This document shows positions 8,760-18,638 of a stretch of DNA of 64,000 nucleotides, one piece after another. Positions within the stretch are counted from its first letter, which is position 1. Each line of letters begins with the position of its first letter. This stretch comes from Saccharofermentans sp. GTDB taxonomy: Bacteria; Bacillota; Clostridia; Saccharofermentanales; Saccharofermentanaceae. The stretch covers positions 1-64,000 of the forward strand of contig JAILNR010000038.1 in assembly GCA_024691325.1 (NCBI GenBank). Reading direction: 5' to 3'. The position numbers and the translations under genes are program-made. The notes below the pieces were generated by a model. That model was not told where the DNA came from, searched no databases, and saw only the letters and a program-made list of their open reading frames with translations.

Positions 8760-11012
8760 TTAATCAGGCGATACTGCCGGCTCGAATGCAAGTTTCTCAG
8801 CCTCTAGATCTCTGGCGGCAACAGCCTCATCAGCCAAACGTATCAATTCCTGCTGACTGTCGAGTTTTACTTTACCACGAAGATCTAATTTATGGTAGGT
8901 TCCGTCCGGATAAAGATAATGCGCACGGATCGTATCATTAAGCTCAACATCAAGAACTTCCATTATCCTCTTCCTGCAGTCAGGATCCTCTATCGGGAAC
9001 ATCAGCTCTACTCTTCTGTCAAGATTTCTAGGCATCCAGTCAGCCGATGCAAGATACAGGTCTTCATTTCCATCGTTATTAAACATGAAGATTCTTGAAT
9101 GCTCGAGGAATCTTCCCGTTATACTTCTAACGGTTATATTCTCGGACAGTCCCGGTATACCAGCCTTAAGACAGCAGATGCCGCGGATAATAAGATCTAT
9201 TTTTACACCGGCACATGAAGCCTTATACAACTCTTTGATGACTGTACCGTCAACAAGAGAATTGATCTTGGCAACTATCCTTGCAGGCTTACCGGCCTTG
9301 GCAAATTCTGCCTCACGGCGTATATTCTTAATAAAGTAATCCTTCATCCAGACAGGAGCAGCGATAAGCTTACGCCATGTACTCGGGATCGAATATCCTG
9401 AAAGCATATTAAAGAACTCGGAAGCATCTTCACCGAAGCTTTCTGATGCGGTGAACAAACCGATATCCGTATATATTTTTGCAGTTATATCGTTATAGTT
9501 ACCGGTTGCAAGATGCAGATATCTTCTGATACCGTCCTCTTCCTGTCTTACGACCAGGGTAATCTTACTGTGAGTCTTAAGGCCGACTAGTCCGTAGATT
9601 ACATGACATCCCGCGTCCTCAAGCTTCTTTGCCCAGTTGATGTTATTCTGCTCATCAAACCTCGCTTTGAGCTCAACCAGGACCATTACCTGCTTACCAT
9701 TCTGAGCAGCCTCGAGCAAAGATGCAATGATAGGCGAATCTGAAGAAACGCGGTACAAAGTCTGCTTAATAGCGAGAACCTGGGGATCGCGTGCTGCCTG
9801 TCTTACGAACTCAAGAACGGGTTCAAAACTCTCATAAGGATGATGAACAAGCCTGTCCTTCTTCCTTATCTGCTCAAAGATATTATCGAGGTCTTCATCG
9901 AACATAGCAGGTGCCGCAGGAACATGGGCAGGATAGCGAAGATCATTATAGTTCTCCTTACCAAGAATTCCGTTAACTTTGGAAAGGAAGGTAAGATCGA
10001 TAGGACCTCCCACTGCAAACACATCATTCTTGGATATCTCAAGCTCGGTGATGATATATTCGAGTATCTCAGGATCGATATCATCCTCTACCTCAAGTCT
10101 TAATATCTCACCGTATCTTCTCTTTCTGACCTGCTCTTCGATTTCCTTGAGAAGATCCTCTGCCTCATCCTCGTCAATATCGAGATCAGCATTTCTCATT
10201 ACTCTGTAGCAGGCGCTGTCTATAACCTTCTGACCGATAAAAAGCATATCAAGGTTTGCCCTTATAATGCTCTCGATGGGAACAAGATATACAGCGCCCT
10301 CCTTGCCCATCACTTTGAATAATCTCGGAACAAGATTCGGTATCTGCAAAGTGGCATAAACAATATCATCATCATGCTTGGTCTGTGAAGCAACAAGACC
10401 CTTACCGTCAAGCATTACACACAAGTTGAGCATTCTGTTATAGATAAGCGGGAAAGGTCTGGACTGGTCAACAGCCATCGGCGTCAAAATAGGATAAAGA
10501 ACAGTCTCGAAATACTCATCGCACCTTAACTGATATTCATCTTCCAATTCCTCATAATCACAGATAAATACATTCTCCTGCTTCAAAGAAGGCACGAGAG
10601 ACCTGCTGTAAGTGGAATACATCATATTCATAAGACTTCTTGTCTTGGAATCGATCTTGAGAAGCTGCTCCTTAACAGACAACCCCGCAATATCTTTCTC
10701 TTCGAAGTTGACGCTTTCCATATCACGAAGTGAAGCAACACGAACGATATAGAACTCATCAAGATTCGATGCCGTTATCGACAGGAAATTAAATCTCTCA
10801 AGCAGCGGGTTCTTAGTATCCCTTGCCTCATGCAAGATCCTGTCGTTGAACTCAAGCCAGCTTAACTCTCTGTTATAAAACCTGTCAGAAGGCTTCATCT
10901 CGGCTTCTTTCTTGGGTGCAACACGAGTCTTTTTCGCGCGGGGCTGGGACTTCTTGGCTGAAGAAGACTTCTTCTTGGTTACCTTCTTGGGTTCTTTTGC
11001 TTTTGAAGCCAT
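8760..11012 (-). CDS. ppk: Polyphosphate kinase 1
   Basis: 750 residues; polymerises the gamma phosphate of ATP into long-chain polyphosphate. The PPK1 N-terminal signature RFYNRELSWLEFNDRIL starts near residue 44. The two catalytic histidines are His500 in LHLATGNYND (autophosphorylated) and His638 in LEHSRIFMF. The oddity is an N-terminal tail of about 41 residues with 14 Lys and 2 Arg, plus Ala, Ser and Pro, like a histone H1 tail. The tail is genuinely translated if the strong AAGGAGGAC ahead of the first ATG is used; the next Met (39) has no comparable site. One base separates it from ppx, so synthesis and breakdown of polyphosphate are coexpressed. Confidence 0.97.
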   Translation of the reverse strand: MASKAKEPKKVTKKKSSSAKKSQPRAKKTRVAPKKEAEMKPSDRFYNRELSWLEFNDRILHEARDTKNPLLERFNFLSITASNLDEFYIVRVASLRDMESVNFEEKDIAGLSVKEQLLKIDSKTRSLMNMMYSTYSRSLVPSLKQENVFICDYEELEDEYQLRCDEYFETVLYPILTPMAVDQSRPFPLIYNRMLNLCVMLDGKGLVASQTKHDDDIVYATLQIPNLVPRLFKVMGKEGAVYLVPIESIIRANLDMLFIGQKVIDSACYRVMRNADLDIDEDEAEDLLKEIEEQVRKRRYGEILRLEVEDDIDPEILEYIITELEISKNDVFAVGGPIDLTFLSKVNGILGKENYNDLRYPAHVPAAPAMFDEDLDNIFEQIRKKDRLVHHPYESFEPVLEFVRQAARDPQVLAIKQTLYRVSSDSPIIASLLEAAQNGKQVMVLVELKARFDEQNNINWAKKLEDAGCHVIYGLVGLKTHSKITLVVRQEEDGIRRYLHLATGNYNDITAKIYTDIGLFTASESFGEDASEFFNMLSGYSIPSTWRKLIAAPVWMKDYFIKNIRREAEFAKAGKPARIVAKINSLVDGTVIKELYKASCAGVKIDLIIRGICCLKAGIPGLSENITVRSITGRFLEHSRIFMFNNDGNEDLYLASADWMPRNLDRRVELMFPIEDPDCRKRIMEVLDVELNDTIRAHYLYPDGTYHKLDLRGKVKLDSQQELIRLADEAVAARDLEAEKLAFEPAVSPD

Positions 11013-11013
11013 A

Positions 11014-12552
11014 TTACAATGTCCTCCTTATGCGAAGTTCCGGCTTTATACCGATAACCTCTTCGAAAAGCCCGCTCCTGTGCTCGAAAGACCACATTTC
11101 AAACGACATGTCCTCATCACTCTGGCATGAGATGTGAAGGCTGTCGGGATTAAGAGCGACTGTCATATTCTTGGATTTCTCTTTATGAGATGCATCAAGT
11201 GCATCCGCGATACGAAGTATAGCCGTAAGCTTGGACACAAGAACCTTCTTATGAGGAGACAGATTCTGATAGTAAGCATTCTCATAGGGGTTCTGCTTAG
11301 GATAAAGCCTTACCACGAGGGCAACAGTATCAAGCTCATCCGAATTGAGACCTATAAGGTCCGTATACTTAATAAGTGCATACGCTGCGTCATTATGGTC
11401 TGATGCATGAACATATTTACCACACTCGTGAAGGATCGACGACAATCTCAGAAGAAGCCTGTCTCTGTGACCTAAGCCGGTAAACTTCGAAGAAGCGTCG
11501 AAAATCTTCATTGAAGTATTCTCGACGAATTCAATATGCTTCTTATGAGACTTATATCTCTTGGCAACATTACGTGCTGCCCTTAAAAGATCGTCCTCAG
11601 CATTAAGGGACAGTTTGTATCCCGAATACTTGGCACAATGGTTGTAGATGATACCATCTGACAAAGAAGCCTGCGGGAAGTAGATCTTATCAACGCCCGT
11701 ATATTCGAGCATGTTCTTTATGATCATCGCAGAAGGCAAAAGAAGCGGAGCCACATAAGTCGGAATATGGTCGTTCAAGGAAAGGTCTGACGGGCTGTTC
11801 TTGAACAGATAGTCATATACCTCCATGAACTGTGCTTTGGTCAATACAGCATTCTTATTAGGTGTCATGTTAACGAGTTTCTTGACGAAGCCAAGCTCAC
11901 CGCCGAATGCGATAAGACTCTTATAGACAATTCCCTTCGGCTCAACAGCATGATAGTCATCAAGATCCTGTGCTATAAACTCCTGAAGCACATCTTCGTA
12001 ATGCGTAGTCTTGGCCTGAAGGTCTGATAACATCTCGTAGATTCTCAATGAACCTAATACCATGCTCTGTGAGAATATAAAGTCCGACTTGTCGAACACA
12101 GTTGCCTGCAAAGAACTGGCTCCGATATCAAGGATCATTGTTCCCTCTTTGATAAGATCCTTTATCTCCGGCATAGCTTCTCTAACAGCCATATTCTGAT
12201 AGAAGCGCTCCATCGAATTATCAAGGACCTCGATTCTGAATCCTGTCCTGATCCTTATCTGTTCGATTATAACGTCCCTGTTTCTTGCATCTCTTAAAGC
12301 AGTGGTAGCTACACAGAACACACGTGATATCCTGTATTCTTTGCACTTAATATCGAAGGAACGAAGGCAGTCACAGATCTCGTCTAACTGCTGAGGCTCA
12401 ATGACACCGGTAAGATAACTCTTCGTCCCGAGTGAGATAAACAACCTGACAGTCTCAATCTCTTTGGGCTTGCTGTTAGAACCGATCTCGAAGATCTTAA
12501 GTCTTGCAGTAAGCGAACCGATATCGATAACTGCTATAAGATTCTTTGCCAT
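11014..12552 (-). CDS. ppx: Exopolyphosphatase, Ppx/GppA family with HD domain
   Basis: 512 residues. Residues 1-300 form the ASKHA-type Ppx/GppA fold: phosphate-1 loop AVIDIGSLTARLKIF near the N-terminus and GTMILDIGASSLQATVF at about 140. Residues from about 320 form the HD-like C-terminal domain (ILHECGKYVHASDHN carries the HEC...H and HD-type residues). The family hydrolyses polyphosphate from its ends and may also hydrolyse pppGpp. The usual GGGS in the second loop reads GASS here, a small departure. GGAGGAGG lies just before the ATG. Immediately upstream of ppk, it forms a polyphosphate pair inside an envelope/isoprenoid operon. Confidence 0.9.
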   Translation of the reverse strand: MAKNLIAVIDIGSLTARLKIFEIGSNSKPKEIETVRLFISLGTKSYLTGVIEPQQLDEICDCLRSFDIKCKEYRISRVFCVATTALRDARNRDVIIEQIRIRTGFRIEVLDNSMERFYQNMAVREAMPEIKDLIKEGTMILDIGASSLQATVFDKSDFIFSQSMVLGSLRIYEMLSDLQAKTTHYEDVLQEFIAQDLDDYHAVEPKGIVYKSLIAFGGELGFVKKLVNMTPNKNAVLTKAQFMEVYDYLFKNSPSDLSLNDHIPTYVAPLLLPSAMIIKNMLEYTGVDKIYFPQASLSDGIIYNHCAKYSGYKLSLNAEDDLLRAARNVAKRYKSHKKHIEFVENTSMKIFDASSKFTGLGHRDRLLLRLSSILHECGKYVHASDHNDAAYALIKYTDLIGLNSDELDTVALVVRLYPKQNPYENAYYQNLSPHKKVLVSKLTAILRIADALDASHKEKSKNMTVALNPDSLHISCQSDEDMSFEMWSFEHRSGLFEEVIGIKPELRIRRTL

Positions 12553-12562
12553 CTTCCTCCTC

Positions 12563-13915
12563 CTATCCTACGATAAGCCTGATAATATCAGACGCAAACG
12601 CAAACAGCGCAAGTCCGATAAGAAGGACAAATCCACATATATTAAGTATATTCTCGCTCTTCTTGGAAAGAGCATGACCAATTATCAATTCAACGATGAT
12701 AAGAAGTATCTGTATACCGTCCAGACCCGGTATCGGCAACAGATTGGAGAATACGAGTCCTATAGATATTATACCCACTATAAACACGAAGTCAGCGAGT
12801 TTCTCTGTAAAAGAATGATCGACATTATCGACAACTTCAGATACAACAGTCGTCATACCGACAGGACCTGAAACCATATTGTAGACTTCCTCTTCTCCCT
12901 CGAAGACATCACCGATCAGGATCACACTTCCGCTCATGATGGTATAAGGCATATAAAGAGCATTCCTGACGGCCCCCAAAAAAGTCTCAAAGTCTTTTAC
13001 TTCATAAGAATACATCTTAGGACCGCGGTCATTGGTACTGGTCATCATTGTATAGACGCAATCATCAACATGCTCCTCACCGTTTCTGTAATAGGTAAGA
13101 CTTAACACATCACCGGCCTGAAACTGCTGCATAAAGTCATAGAAGTCATCATCAGCTACGGACTTACCGTTTACCTTGGTCAATATATCGCCGACCTTAA
13201 GAACAGGATGACCGTTATTCTGAGAATCATATACTTCATAAACTTCAAAGCCGTTATACTTCTCATTTATCCCTGAAGCCTGAAGAATACCGATCATCGG
13301 CCTCTCTTCAACCTGAGGCTCAAGAACGATATCGTAAAGCTCATTTGTTGACTGTGATCTCATAGTCAGTGTAACAGGCTCAATCATACTCTCGTCATTG
13401 ATTCTCAAGTTATAGTCGAGATATGAATAGACCCTGTGTCCGTTTACTTTAACGATCGTATCGCCAAACTCAAATGGAGTTTCCTCATTCATGATCACTG
13501 ATTCAAACTGCGAACCATAGAAGTATCCGCCGATCTCAGTAGTCGGATAACCTGCAAAACTGTAAAGAAAGATGAATATGATGACACCGAGGACCAGATT
13601 CATGAAAGGTCCTGCAAGCGCAACTATCAGTCTTTTCCACCTTGGCGAATTAATAAGAATATCGGGATCATCGGATTCGACTACTTCACCATTCTCGTCA
13701 AATTCGTTAAACCTTACATATGCACCGAACGGAAGTGCTCTTATCGAATATTCAACATTATTCCTTCTCCAGTCAACAAGCTTGGGACCGACAAAGATCG
13801 ACACCTCAAACGCTTTGATCTTGAGAAGTGTTGCCACCCAGAAGTGACCAAGCTCGTGTACAGTCACGAGCAGACCAAGCATTAATATCGCAGCGATAAT
13901 ACCTAAGACACTCAT
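12563..13915 (-). CDS. rseP: Site-2 protease RseP/RasP
   Basis: 450 residues; intramembrane zinc metalloprotease. The zinc motif H20-E-L-G-H24 lies in the first membrane helix, a PDZ-like region covers about 190-280 (KVGDILTKVNGKSV), and the last conserved motif, NLLPIPGLDG near 400, gives the third zinc ligand. About four membrane helices. These enzymes release anti-sigma factors and clear signal-peptide remnants. The start overlaps the dxr stop by 4 bases (ATGA), the standard dxr-rseP pairing of bacterial genomes. Confidence 0.95.
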   Translation of the reverse strand: MSVLGIIAAILMLGLLVTVHELGHFWVATLLKIKAFEVSIFVGPKLVDWRRNNVEYSIRALPFGAYVRFNEFDENGEVVESDDPDILINSPRWKRLIVALAGPFMNLVLGVIIFIFLYSFAGYPTTEIGGYFYGSQFESVIMNEETPFEFGDTIVKVNGHRVYSYLDYNLRINDESMIEPVTLTMRSQSTNELYDIVLEPQVEERPMIGILQASGINEKYNGFEVYEVYDSQNNGHPVLKVGDILTKVNGKSVADDDFYDFMQQFQAGDVLSLTYYRNGEEHVDDCVYTMMTSTNDRGPKMYSYEVKDFETFLGAVRNALYMPYTIMSGSVILIGDVFEGEEEVYNMVSGPVGMTTVVSEVVDNVDHSFTEKLADFVFIVGIISIGLVFSNLLPIPGLDGIQILLIIVELIIGHALSKKSENILNICGFVLLIGLALFAFASDIIRLIVG

Positions 13916-15087
13916 TTATTCAACAACTCCCCGGCCTTGATAAAAGCTTCATTACTGAAACCGAGAATATCATCCAATGAGTTTTCCTTTTTATTACGCG
14001 GCAGGAATTCCTCATATACTTTCCTGACTGTATCCTCTATATCAAGGAATCCTATCTTACCTTTAAGGAACGCCCCTACTGAAGCTTCATTGGCGGCATT
14101 AAGCACAGCAGGCATGAAGCCTTTTGTCCTTCCTGCTTCATAAGCAAGATCCAAAAGACCGAATACGGATGTATCACATCTTTCGAAAGTAAGATTACTG
14201 CACTTGGGATCAAACGGATCAAACTCCTCAAGAAGCCTCGGGCCTCTGTCAGGATAATAAAGCGCAACCATGATAGGAAGAATCATTGAGGGCTTACCCA
14301 TCTGTGCAAGTACCGAACCGTCACGAAGTCTGATCATAGAATGAATGACACTCTGAGGATGAACAACCACATCAACTCTGTCTACTTCAACGCCGAACAG
14401 ATGAGATGCCTCAATAACCTCAAGTCCTTTGTTCATCATCGTTGAAGAATCGATGGTAATCTTACCTCCCATCTTCCAGGTGGGATGATTAAGAGCATTC
14501 TCAAGAGAAACGTCTTGTAGCTTTTCGCGGGTGTAACCTCTGAAAGGACCGCCTGACGCGGTGATGAGGATACGGTCGAGGTTCTCCTTCCTCTCCCCCC
14601 ACAGACACTGCCAGATGGCGCAATGCTCGGAATCAACTGGAAGAAGATCCACACCCATCCGGCTTACGAGAGGCATGATAATATCGCCGCCCGCTACCAA
14701 AGTCTCCTTGTTGGCAAGTGCTATGTCCTTTCCCTTCAATATCGCTTCATAAGTCGGCTTCAAACCTGCTACACCAACGATTGCTCCAAGAACCGTATCA
14801 GCTTCAGGTATTGTGGCGCATGTGATATCGCCCTGTTCTCCGTAGAAGACTTCAGTCTTAATTTCCGGATTATTATCGTTAAGCCTCTTCTTAAGCTCGT
14901 TGGCTTTGCCTTCATCAAATACAGAGACAGCCAGAGGCTTAAACTCAAGGATCTGATCGTATAAAAGATCGATATTAGACCCGCAAGTTAACGTTACGGC
15001 TTTAAAATCATCCGGGTTTTGTCTTATAACCTCAAGAGTCTGTGTTCCTATGGAACCTGTTGAACCTAATACAGAAATCTTTCTCAT
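13912..15087 (-). CDS. dxr: 1-deoxy-D-xylulose 5-phosphate reductoisomerase
   Basis: 391 residues; second step of the MEP isoprenoid pathway, NADPH-dependent. N-terminal Rossmann motif VLGSTGSIGTQTLEV; the metal and substrate region is VDSEHCAIWQCL and the serine-rich loop ITASGGPFRGY is followed by HPTWKMGGKITIDSSTMMNKG. I use the ATG at 15087; the TTG three codons upstream has no space for a ribosome site. It lies 27 bases after cdsA and overlaps rseP. Undecaprenyl synthesis (uppS) is in the same transcript. Confidence 0.96.
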   Translation of the reverse strand: MRKISVLGSTGSIGTQTLEVIRQNPDDFKAVTLTCGSNIDLLYDQILEFKPLAVSVFDEGKANELKKRLNDNNPEIKTEVFYGEQGDITCATIPEADTVLGAIVGVAGLKPTYEAILKGKDIALANKETLVAGGDIIMPLVSRMGVDLLPVDSEHCAIWQCLWGERKENLDRILITASGGPFRGYTREKLQDVSLENALNHPTWKMGGKITIDSSTMMNKGLEVIEASHLFGVEVDRVDVVVHPQSVIHSMIRLRDGSVLAQMGKPSMILPIMVALYYPDRGPRLLEEFDPFDPKCSNLTFERCDTSVFGLLDLAYEAGRTKGFMPAVLNAANEASVGAFLKGKIGFLDIEDTVRKVYEEFLPRNKKENSLDDILGFSNEAFIKAGELLNK

Positions 15088-15114
15088 AAATAACAACTCG
15101 TTTCTAATTCACAT

Positions 15115-15978
15115 TCAAGTTAAAAGAACCGTAATCAAAGCAAGTAAAACTCCCATCGGTATCGTAAAGAATGCACTGTCGAACCTGTCGAGCATTCCGC
15201 CGTGTCCCGGGAAAAGATTGCCGTAATCTTTAATGCCGCACATTCTCTTGATAAGGGATGCAAGCCAGTCACCAAGCTGGCTCATAACGGACATAAGGAA
15301 ACCGAGCACAAACGAAAGCAAGCTGAAGATTCCGATATTTACAGTCAAAGTAATGATTCCAAGCCAGAACAGCACAATGAAGTAAAACATAACTACGATG
15401 GCACAACCGATTGCACCGCCGATGCAGCCTTCCCAAGTCTTCTTGGGACTTAAATGAGGAAGGATCTTATGCTTACCGAGCGTGACTCCAACAAAGTAGG
15501 CACATGTATCGGATACCCATGCGGCAAACAGCGCCGGCACCATATAGAACCAGCCTCTTTCAGTAAGCATAGATAAAGCTGACAGGCAAAACAAAGGAAA
15601 AGAAATGTAAAGTACCGTTACAGCAGTAACGGCACCATTACCAAGATGGTTTTCCTTATCAATAACTGAAGGTATTACGACGCATGCCAGGCAGTAAGGA
15701 ACCATGATTAGCAGGTAGTAACTCAAAGCCAGCGTCAATTCAGTTTTTTGGAAGTATGAGACAAGTGCGATCATTACCGAGATTACACCGCCTAATGCAA
15801 CCATAAAGCCGTTTGTCACAAAACCGCCTGCTTTAAAGGCATTAGTAAGTTCATACATCGAGATGGAACCAACTACGATGGAGAAGACGATCATTAAAGG
15901 TGTGAACCAAAATGAAGGTATTACAAATGCCAGTACCGCGACGGTAAAGACTATTCCCGTTATTACTCTCTGCCTCAA
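15115..15978 (-). CDS. cdsA: Phosphatidate cytidylyltransferase
   Basis: 287 residues with about eight membrane helices; makes CDP-diacylglycerol from CTP and phosphatidate. The C-terminal signature is present: SDTCAYFVG and LSPKKTWEGCIGG, then a GDWLASLIKR-type loop. The start is TTG, not ATG: it overlaps the uppS stop as TTGA and has a near-perfect AAGGAGG seven bases upstream, so the unusual start is well supported. Confidence 0.95.
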   Translation of the reverse strand: MRQRVITGIVFTVAVLAFVIPSFWFTPLMIVFSIVVGSISMYELTNAFKAGGFVTNGFMVALGGVISVMIALVSYFQKTELTLALSYYLLIMVPYCLACVVIPSVIDKENHLGNGAVTAVTVLYISFPLFCLSALSMLTERGWFYMVPALFAAWVSDTCAYFVGVTLGKHKILPHLSPKKTWEGCIGGAIGCAIVVMFYFIVLFWLGIITLTVNIGIFSLLSFVLGFLMSVMSQLGDWLASLIKRMCGIKDYGNLFPGHGGMLDRFDSAFFTIPMGVLLALITVLLT

Positions 15979-16739
15979 GACTTAGCCTCCTTGGAAGACA
16001 GTCCGCCAAAACGTCTGTCTCTGCCGGCATAGTCCTTAAAAGCCTGAGTAAGATCATCGTAGCCAAAGTCAGGCCAAAGAGTCTCAGATACCCAGAATTC
16101 CGCATATGCAGATTCCCAAAGAAGGAAATTAGATAATCTCATCTCACCGCTCGGTCTGATGATAAGTTCAGGATCGGGTACATCAGGCAGATACATATTC
16201 TCTGAAAGCATCTGCTCTGTTATATCTTCAGGCTCGATCTCACCGGCTTTTACCTTGGAAGCCAGTTTACGAGCGGCATTCTCAATCTCTCTTCTGCCGC
16301 CGTAATTCATTGCAACGATAAGCTGCATCTTCTGCCTGTTCTTAGACCTCTCCTCACCTTCGGCAATTGTCTTTCTAACCTTCTCGGGTAAAGCTGATAT
16401 ATCACCCGTGAATCTGACTCTGATGCCTTCCTGCTCAAGTTCGGGATCATACTTCTCGAAGAATTCAACGAACAGTTCCATGAGCTGATGAACTTCATCC
16501 TCGGGACGGGACCAGTTCTCTGTCGAGAAGGCATAAACTGTCAGATACTTAACACCGTATCTTCCGCAGTTACGGCACAATTCCTTAAGGTTCTCGGCAC
16601 CGGCTCTGTGGCCTGCGCTTCTGGGAAGAAGTCTCTTCTTGGCCCATCTGCCGTTGCCGTCCATTATTACAGCTAAAGAGACGGGAACTTTAAGTCCCGT
16701 CGTATCATAAGTCTTATTCTTGTTACTAAGAATAGCCAT
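15975..16739 (-). CDS. uppS: Isoprenyl (undecaprenyl) diphosphate synthase
   Basis: 254 residues; cis-prenyltransferase that extends farnesyl diphosphate to the C55 lipid carrier for wall synthesis. Key motifs: VIMDGNGRWAKKR (catalytic Asp), YLTVYAFSTENWSRP and IRPSGEMRLSNFLLWESAYAEF near the C-terminus. The start is ATG 16739, which shares one base with the frr stop (TGATG) and has GGAG five bases ahead; an in-frame extension further upstream is not needed. Confidence 0.96.
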   Translation of the reverse strand: MAILSNKNKTYDTTGLKVPVSLAVIMDGNGRWAKKRLLPRSAGHRAGAENLKELCRNCGRYGVKYLTVYAFSTENWSRPEDEVHQLMELFVEFFEKYDPELEQEGIRVRFTGDISALPEKVRKTIAEGEERSKNRQKMQLIVAMNYGGRREIENAARKLASKVKAGEIEPEDITEQMLSENMYLPDVPDPELIIRPSGEMRLSNFLLWESAYAEFWVSETLWPDFGYDDLTQAFKDYAGRDRRFGGLSSKEAKS

Positions 16740-17308
16740 CAGATCTCCATCAGTTCCTTTTCTTTCTTGGCACAAGTATCATCAACATTCTTGATGAACT
16801 TATCTGTGATTTTCTGAACCTTCTCCTCATACTCCTTAAGGGAGTCATCTGTAAGTTCCTTCTTCTTGTTAGCAGCTCTCATCTTATCGATGTATTCACG
16901 TCTTACGTTTCTGACAACTACCTTTGCCTCTTCACCGTAAGTCTTTACCTGCTTAACGAGATCCTTACGTCTGTCCTCTGTAAGCATAGGGAAAACAAGT
17001 CTTATCATCTTGCCGTCACTTGCAGGGTTAATTCCAAGATCTGAAGACTGGATTGCCTTCTCGATTTCCTTCAAAGTGGAAGGATCCCAAGGGGTGATAG
17101 TGATCATTCTTGCCTCAGGAACCTGGATATTAGCTACAGCATTGATAGGAGACGGAGCACCATAATAATCAACAGTGATCTTATCAAGAACGTGAGGATT
17201 AGCTCTTCCTGCACGGATGGAATTGAAATTCTCCTGCAGATTGTCTATAGACTTCTGCATCTTGGACTCAACCTTCTCATAATCTTCTTTTGTGATCTCA
17301 ATCATCAT
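16739..17308 (-). CDS. frr: Ribosome recycling factor
   Basis: 189 residues; splits post-termination ribosomes with EF-G. Conserved segments are NFNSIRAGRANP, the central hinge region and RRDLVKQVKTYGEEAKVVVRNVRR. The start has two adjacent ATGs; the first is 8 bases from AGGAGG. It follows pyrH by 19 bases, the usual pyrH-frr order. Confidence 0.97.
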   Translation of the reverse strand: MMIEITKEDYEKVESKMQKSIDNLQENFNSIRAGRANPHVLDKITVDYYGAPSPINAVANIQVPEARMITITPWDPSTLKEIEKAIQSSDLGINPASDGKMIRLVFPMLTEDRRKDLVKQVKTYGEEAKVVVRNVRREYIDKMRAANKKKELTDDSLKEYEEKVQKITDKFIKNVDDTCAKKEKELMEI

Positions 17309-17327
17309 GTTTGTTTCCTCCTAAGTA

Positions 17328-18035
17328 TCATTCAACAAGTGTTCCGATGTTCTCACCCTTAACAACACGTACGATGTTGTCGGGATCCTCCATCGAGAAT
17401 ACGTAGATCTTTGTGTGGTTATCACGGCAAAGAGCAGCTGCAGTAGCATCCATAACTTTAAGATTGGAGCTCAATACCTCATCATGACTTACCTTCTCAT
17501 ACCTTACAGCGTCAGGATACTTATTAGGATCCTTATCATAAACACCGTCAACCATCGTAGCCTTAAGGAAAATATCAGCTCCTATCTCGGTTGCACGAAG
17601 TGCTGCACCTGTATCTGTTGAGAAATAAGGGTTACCTGTGCCGCATGCGAAAATAACAACTCTGCCCTTCTCAAGATGACGGACAGCTCTCTTCCTGATA
17701 TAAGGCTCAGCCATCTGTCTTACTTCAATTGCTGAGAGAACTCTTGTAACAGCACCCTGCTGCTCAAGAGCGTCTGATAATGCCAATGCATTCATCAAAG
17801 TAGCGAGCATTCCCATGTGGTCAGCTGTAACACGGTCCATCTTCTCAGATGATCTTCCTCTCCAGAAGTTTCCTCCGCCTACTACAACACCTACCTGAAC
17901 GCCCAGATCGGCTACCTCTTTGATCTTAGCTGTGATCTTGTGAACTACTTCATCGTCGATACCGACCTTTTTATCTCCTGCAAGAGCCTCACCGGACAAC
18001 TTCAGAAGGATACGCTTATACTTTAAATCTGCCAT
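17328..18035 (-). CDS. pyrH: UMP kinase
   Basis: 235 residues; phosphorylates UMP to UDP, hexameric bacterial type of the amino acid kinase fold. Motifs: [15 protein letters not shown] at the N-terminus, [11 protein letters not shown], and the C-terminal [13 protein letters not shown] choose the second ATG (18035) because GGAGGTG lies 3-4 bases before it and would overlap the first ATG. First gene of the twelve-gene run, with a promoter at 18060-18088. Confidence 0.97.
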   Translation of the reverse strand: MADLKYKRILLKLSGEALAGDKKVGIDDEVVHKITAKIKEVADLGVQVGVVVGGGNFWRGRSSEKMDRVTADHMGMLATLMNALALSDALEQQGAVTRVLSAIEVRQMAEPYIRKRAVRHLEKGRVVIFACGTGNPYFSTDTGAALRATEIGADIFLKATMVDGVYDKDPNKYPDAVRYEKVSHDEVLSSNLKVMDATAAALCRDNHTKIYVFSMEDPDNIVRVVKGENIGTLVE

Positions 18036-18059
18036 AGGCACCTCCATTTAACTCTTTAT

Positions 18060-18088
18060 ATTTTATTGATTTTTTACAGACTTGTAAA
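18060..18088 (-). promoter_or_regulatory. Probable sigma-A promoter of the pyrH operon
   Basis: Minus strand TTTACA, 17 bases, TAAAAT (5/6 and 5/6 matches). It lies 25 bases upstream of the pyrH start and would head the long operon. The other half of this gap should carry the mscL promoter, for which I see no clear -35/-10 pair. Confidence 0.55.
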
Positions 18089-18159
18089 CCAAATGCAACA
18101 CAGTCAAATAAGGTTTTTTAGTAAAATAAAATTATTAAAAAACTTTGTGGAGGTTGAGT

Positions 18160-18606
18160 ATGAGTTTATTATCAGAATTTAAGGAATTTGCTCTTAAAGG
18201 CAACGTAATGGATATGGCAGTCGGTGTTATCATCGGTGGTGCTTTCAGTACTATCGTTACATCTTTGACAGACAATTTCATCACACCTCTTATCGGACTT
18301 GTAACAGGAGGAGCTCAGAAGGATGAGAATGGCGTTATCCAGACTGTTGCCGGTACTTTTAATGTAAAGGGCTGCGAATTCAACTACGGTGCATTCATCT
18401 CCGCTGTTATTAATTTCCTTATTATAGCTCTGATTCTCTTCCTTATGCTCAAGGCAATCAATACTGCTACAGCTAAGGCTTCCGCACTTGCTGCTGCTAA
18501 GCTTAAGAAGGAAAAGGAAGAAGAAGAAGAAGCTGCAGCTGCTGAGCCTTCCGAAGAAGTTAAGCTTCTTACAGAGATCAAGGATCTTCTTGCTGAAAAG
18601 AAATAA
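18160..18606 (+). CDS. mscL: Large-conductance mechanosensitive channel
   Basis: 148 residues; homopentameric membrane channel that opens on hypo-osmotic shock. The N-terminal amphipathic segment and first helix (EFKEFALKGNVMDMAVGVIIGGAF) and second helix (FISAVINFLIIALILFLMLKA) are classical. The C-terminal bundle is a Lys/Glu/Ala-rich charged helix. I use the ATG with GGAGG seven bases upstream; an in-frame TTG at 18145 would include that ribosome site. Monocistronic, transcribed away from pyrH, ending at the hairpin at 18639-18657. Confidence 0.96.
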   Translation: MSLLSEFKEFALKGNVMDMAVGVIIGGAFSTIVTSLTDNFITPLIGLVTGGAQKDENGVIQTVAGTFNVKGCEFNYGAFISAVINFLIIALILFLMLKAINTATAKASALAAAKLKKEKEEEEEAAAAEPSEEVKLLTEIKDLLAEKK

Positions 18607-18638
18607 CTATTAGCTTTTGAGGCATTTGCACTGTGGAG

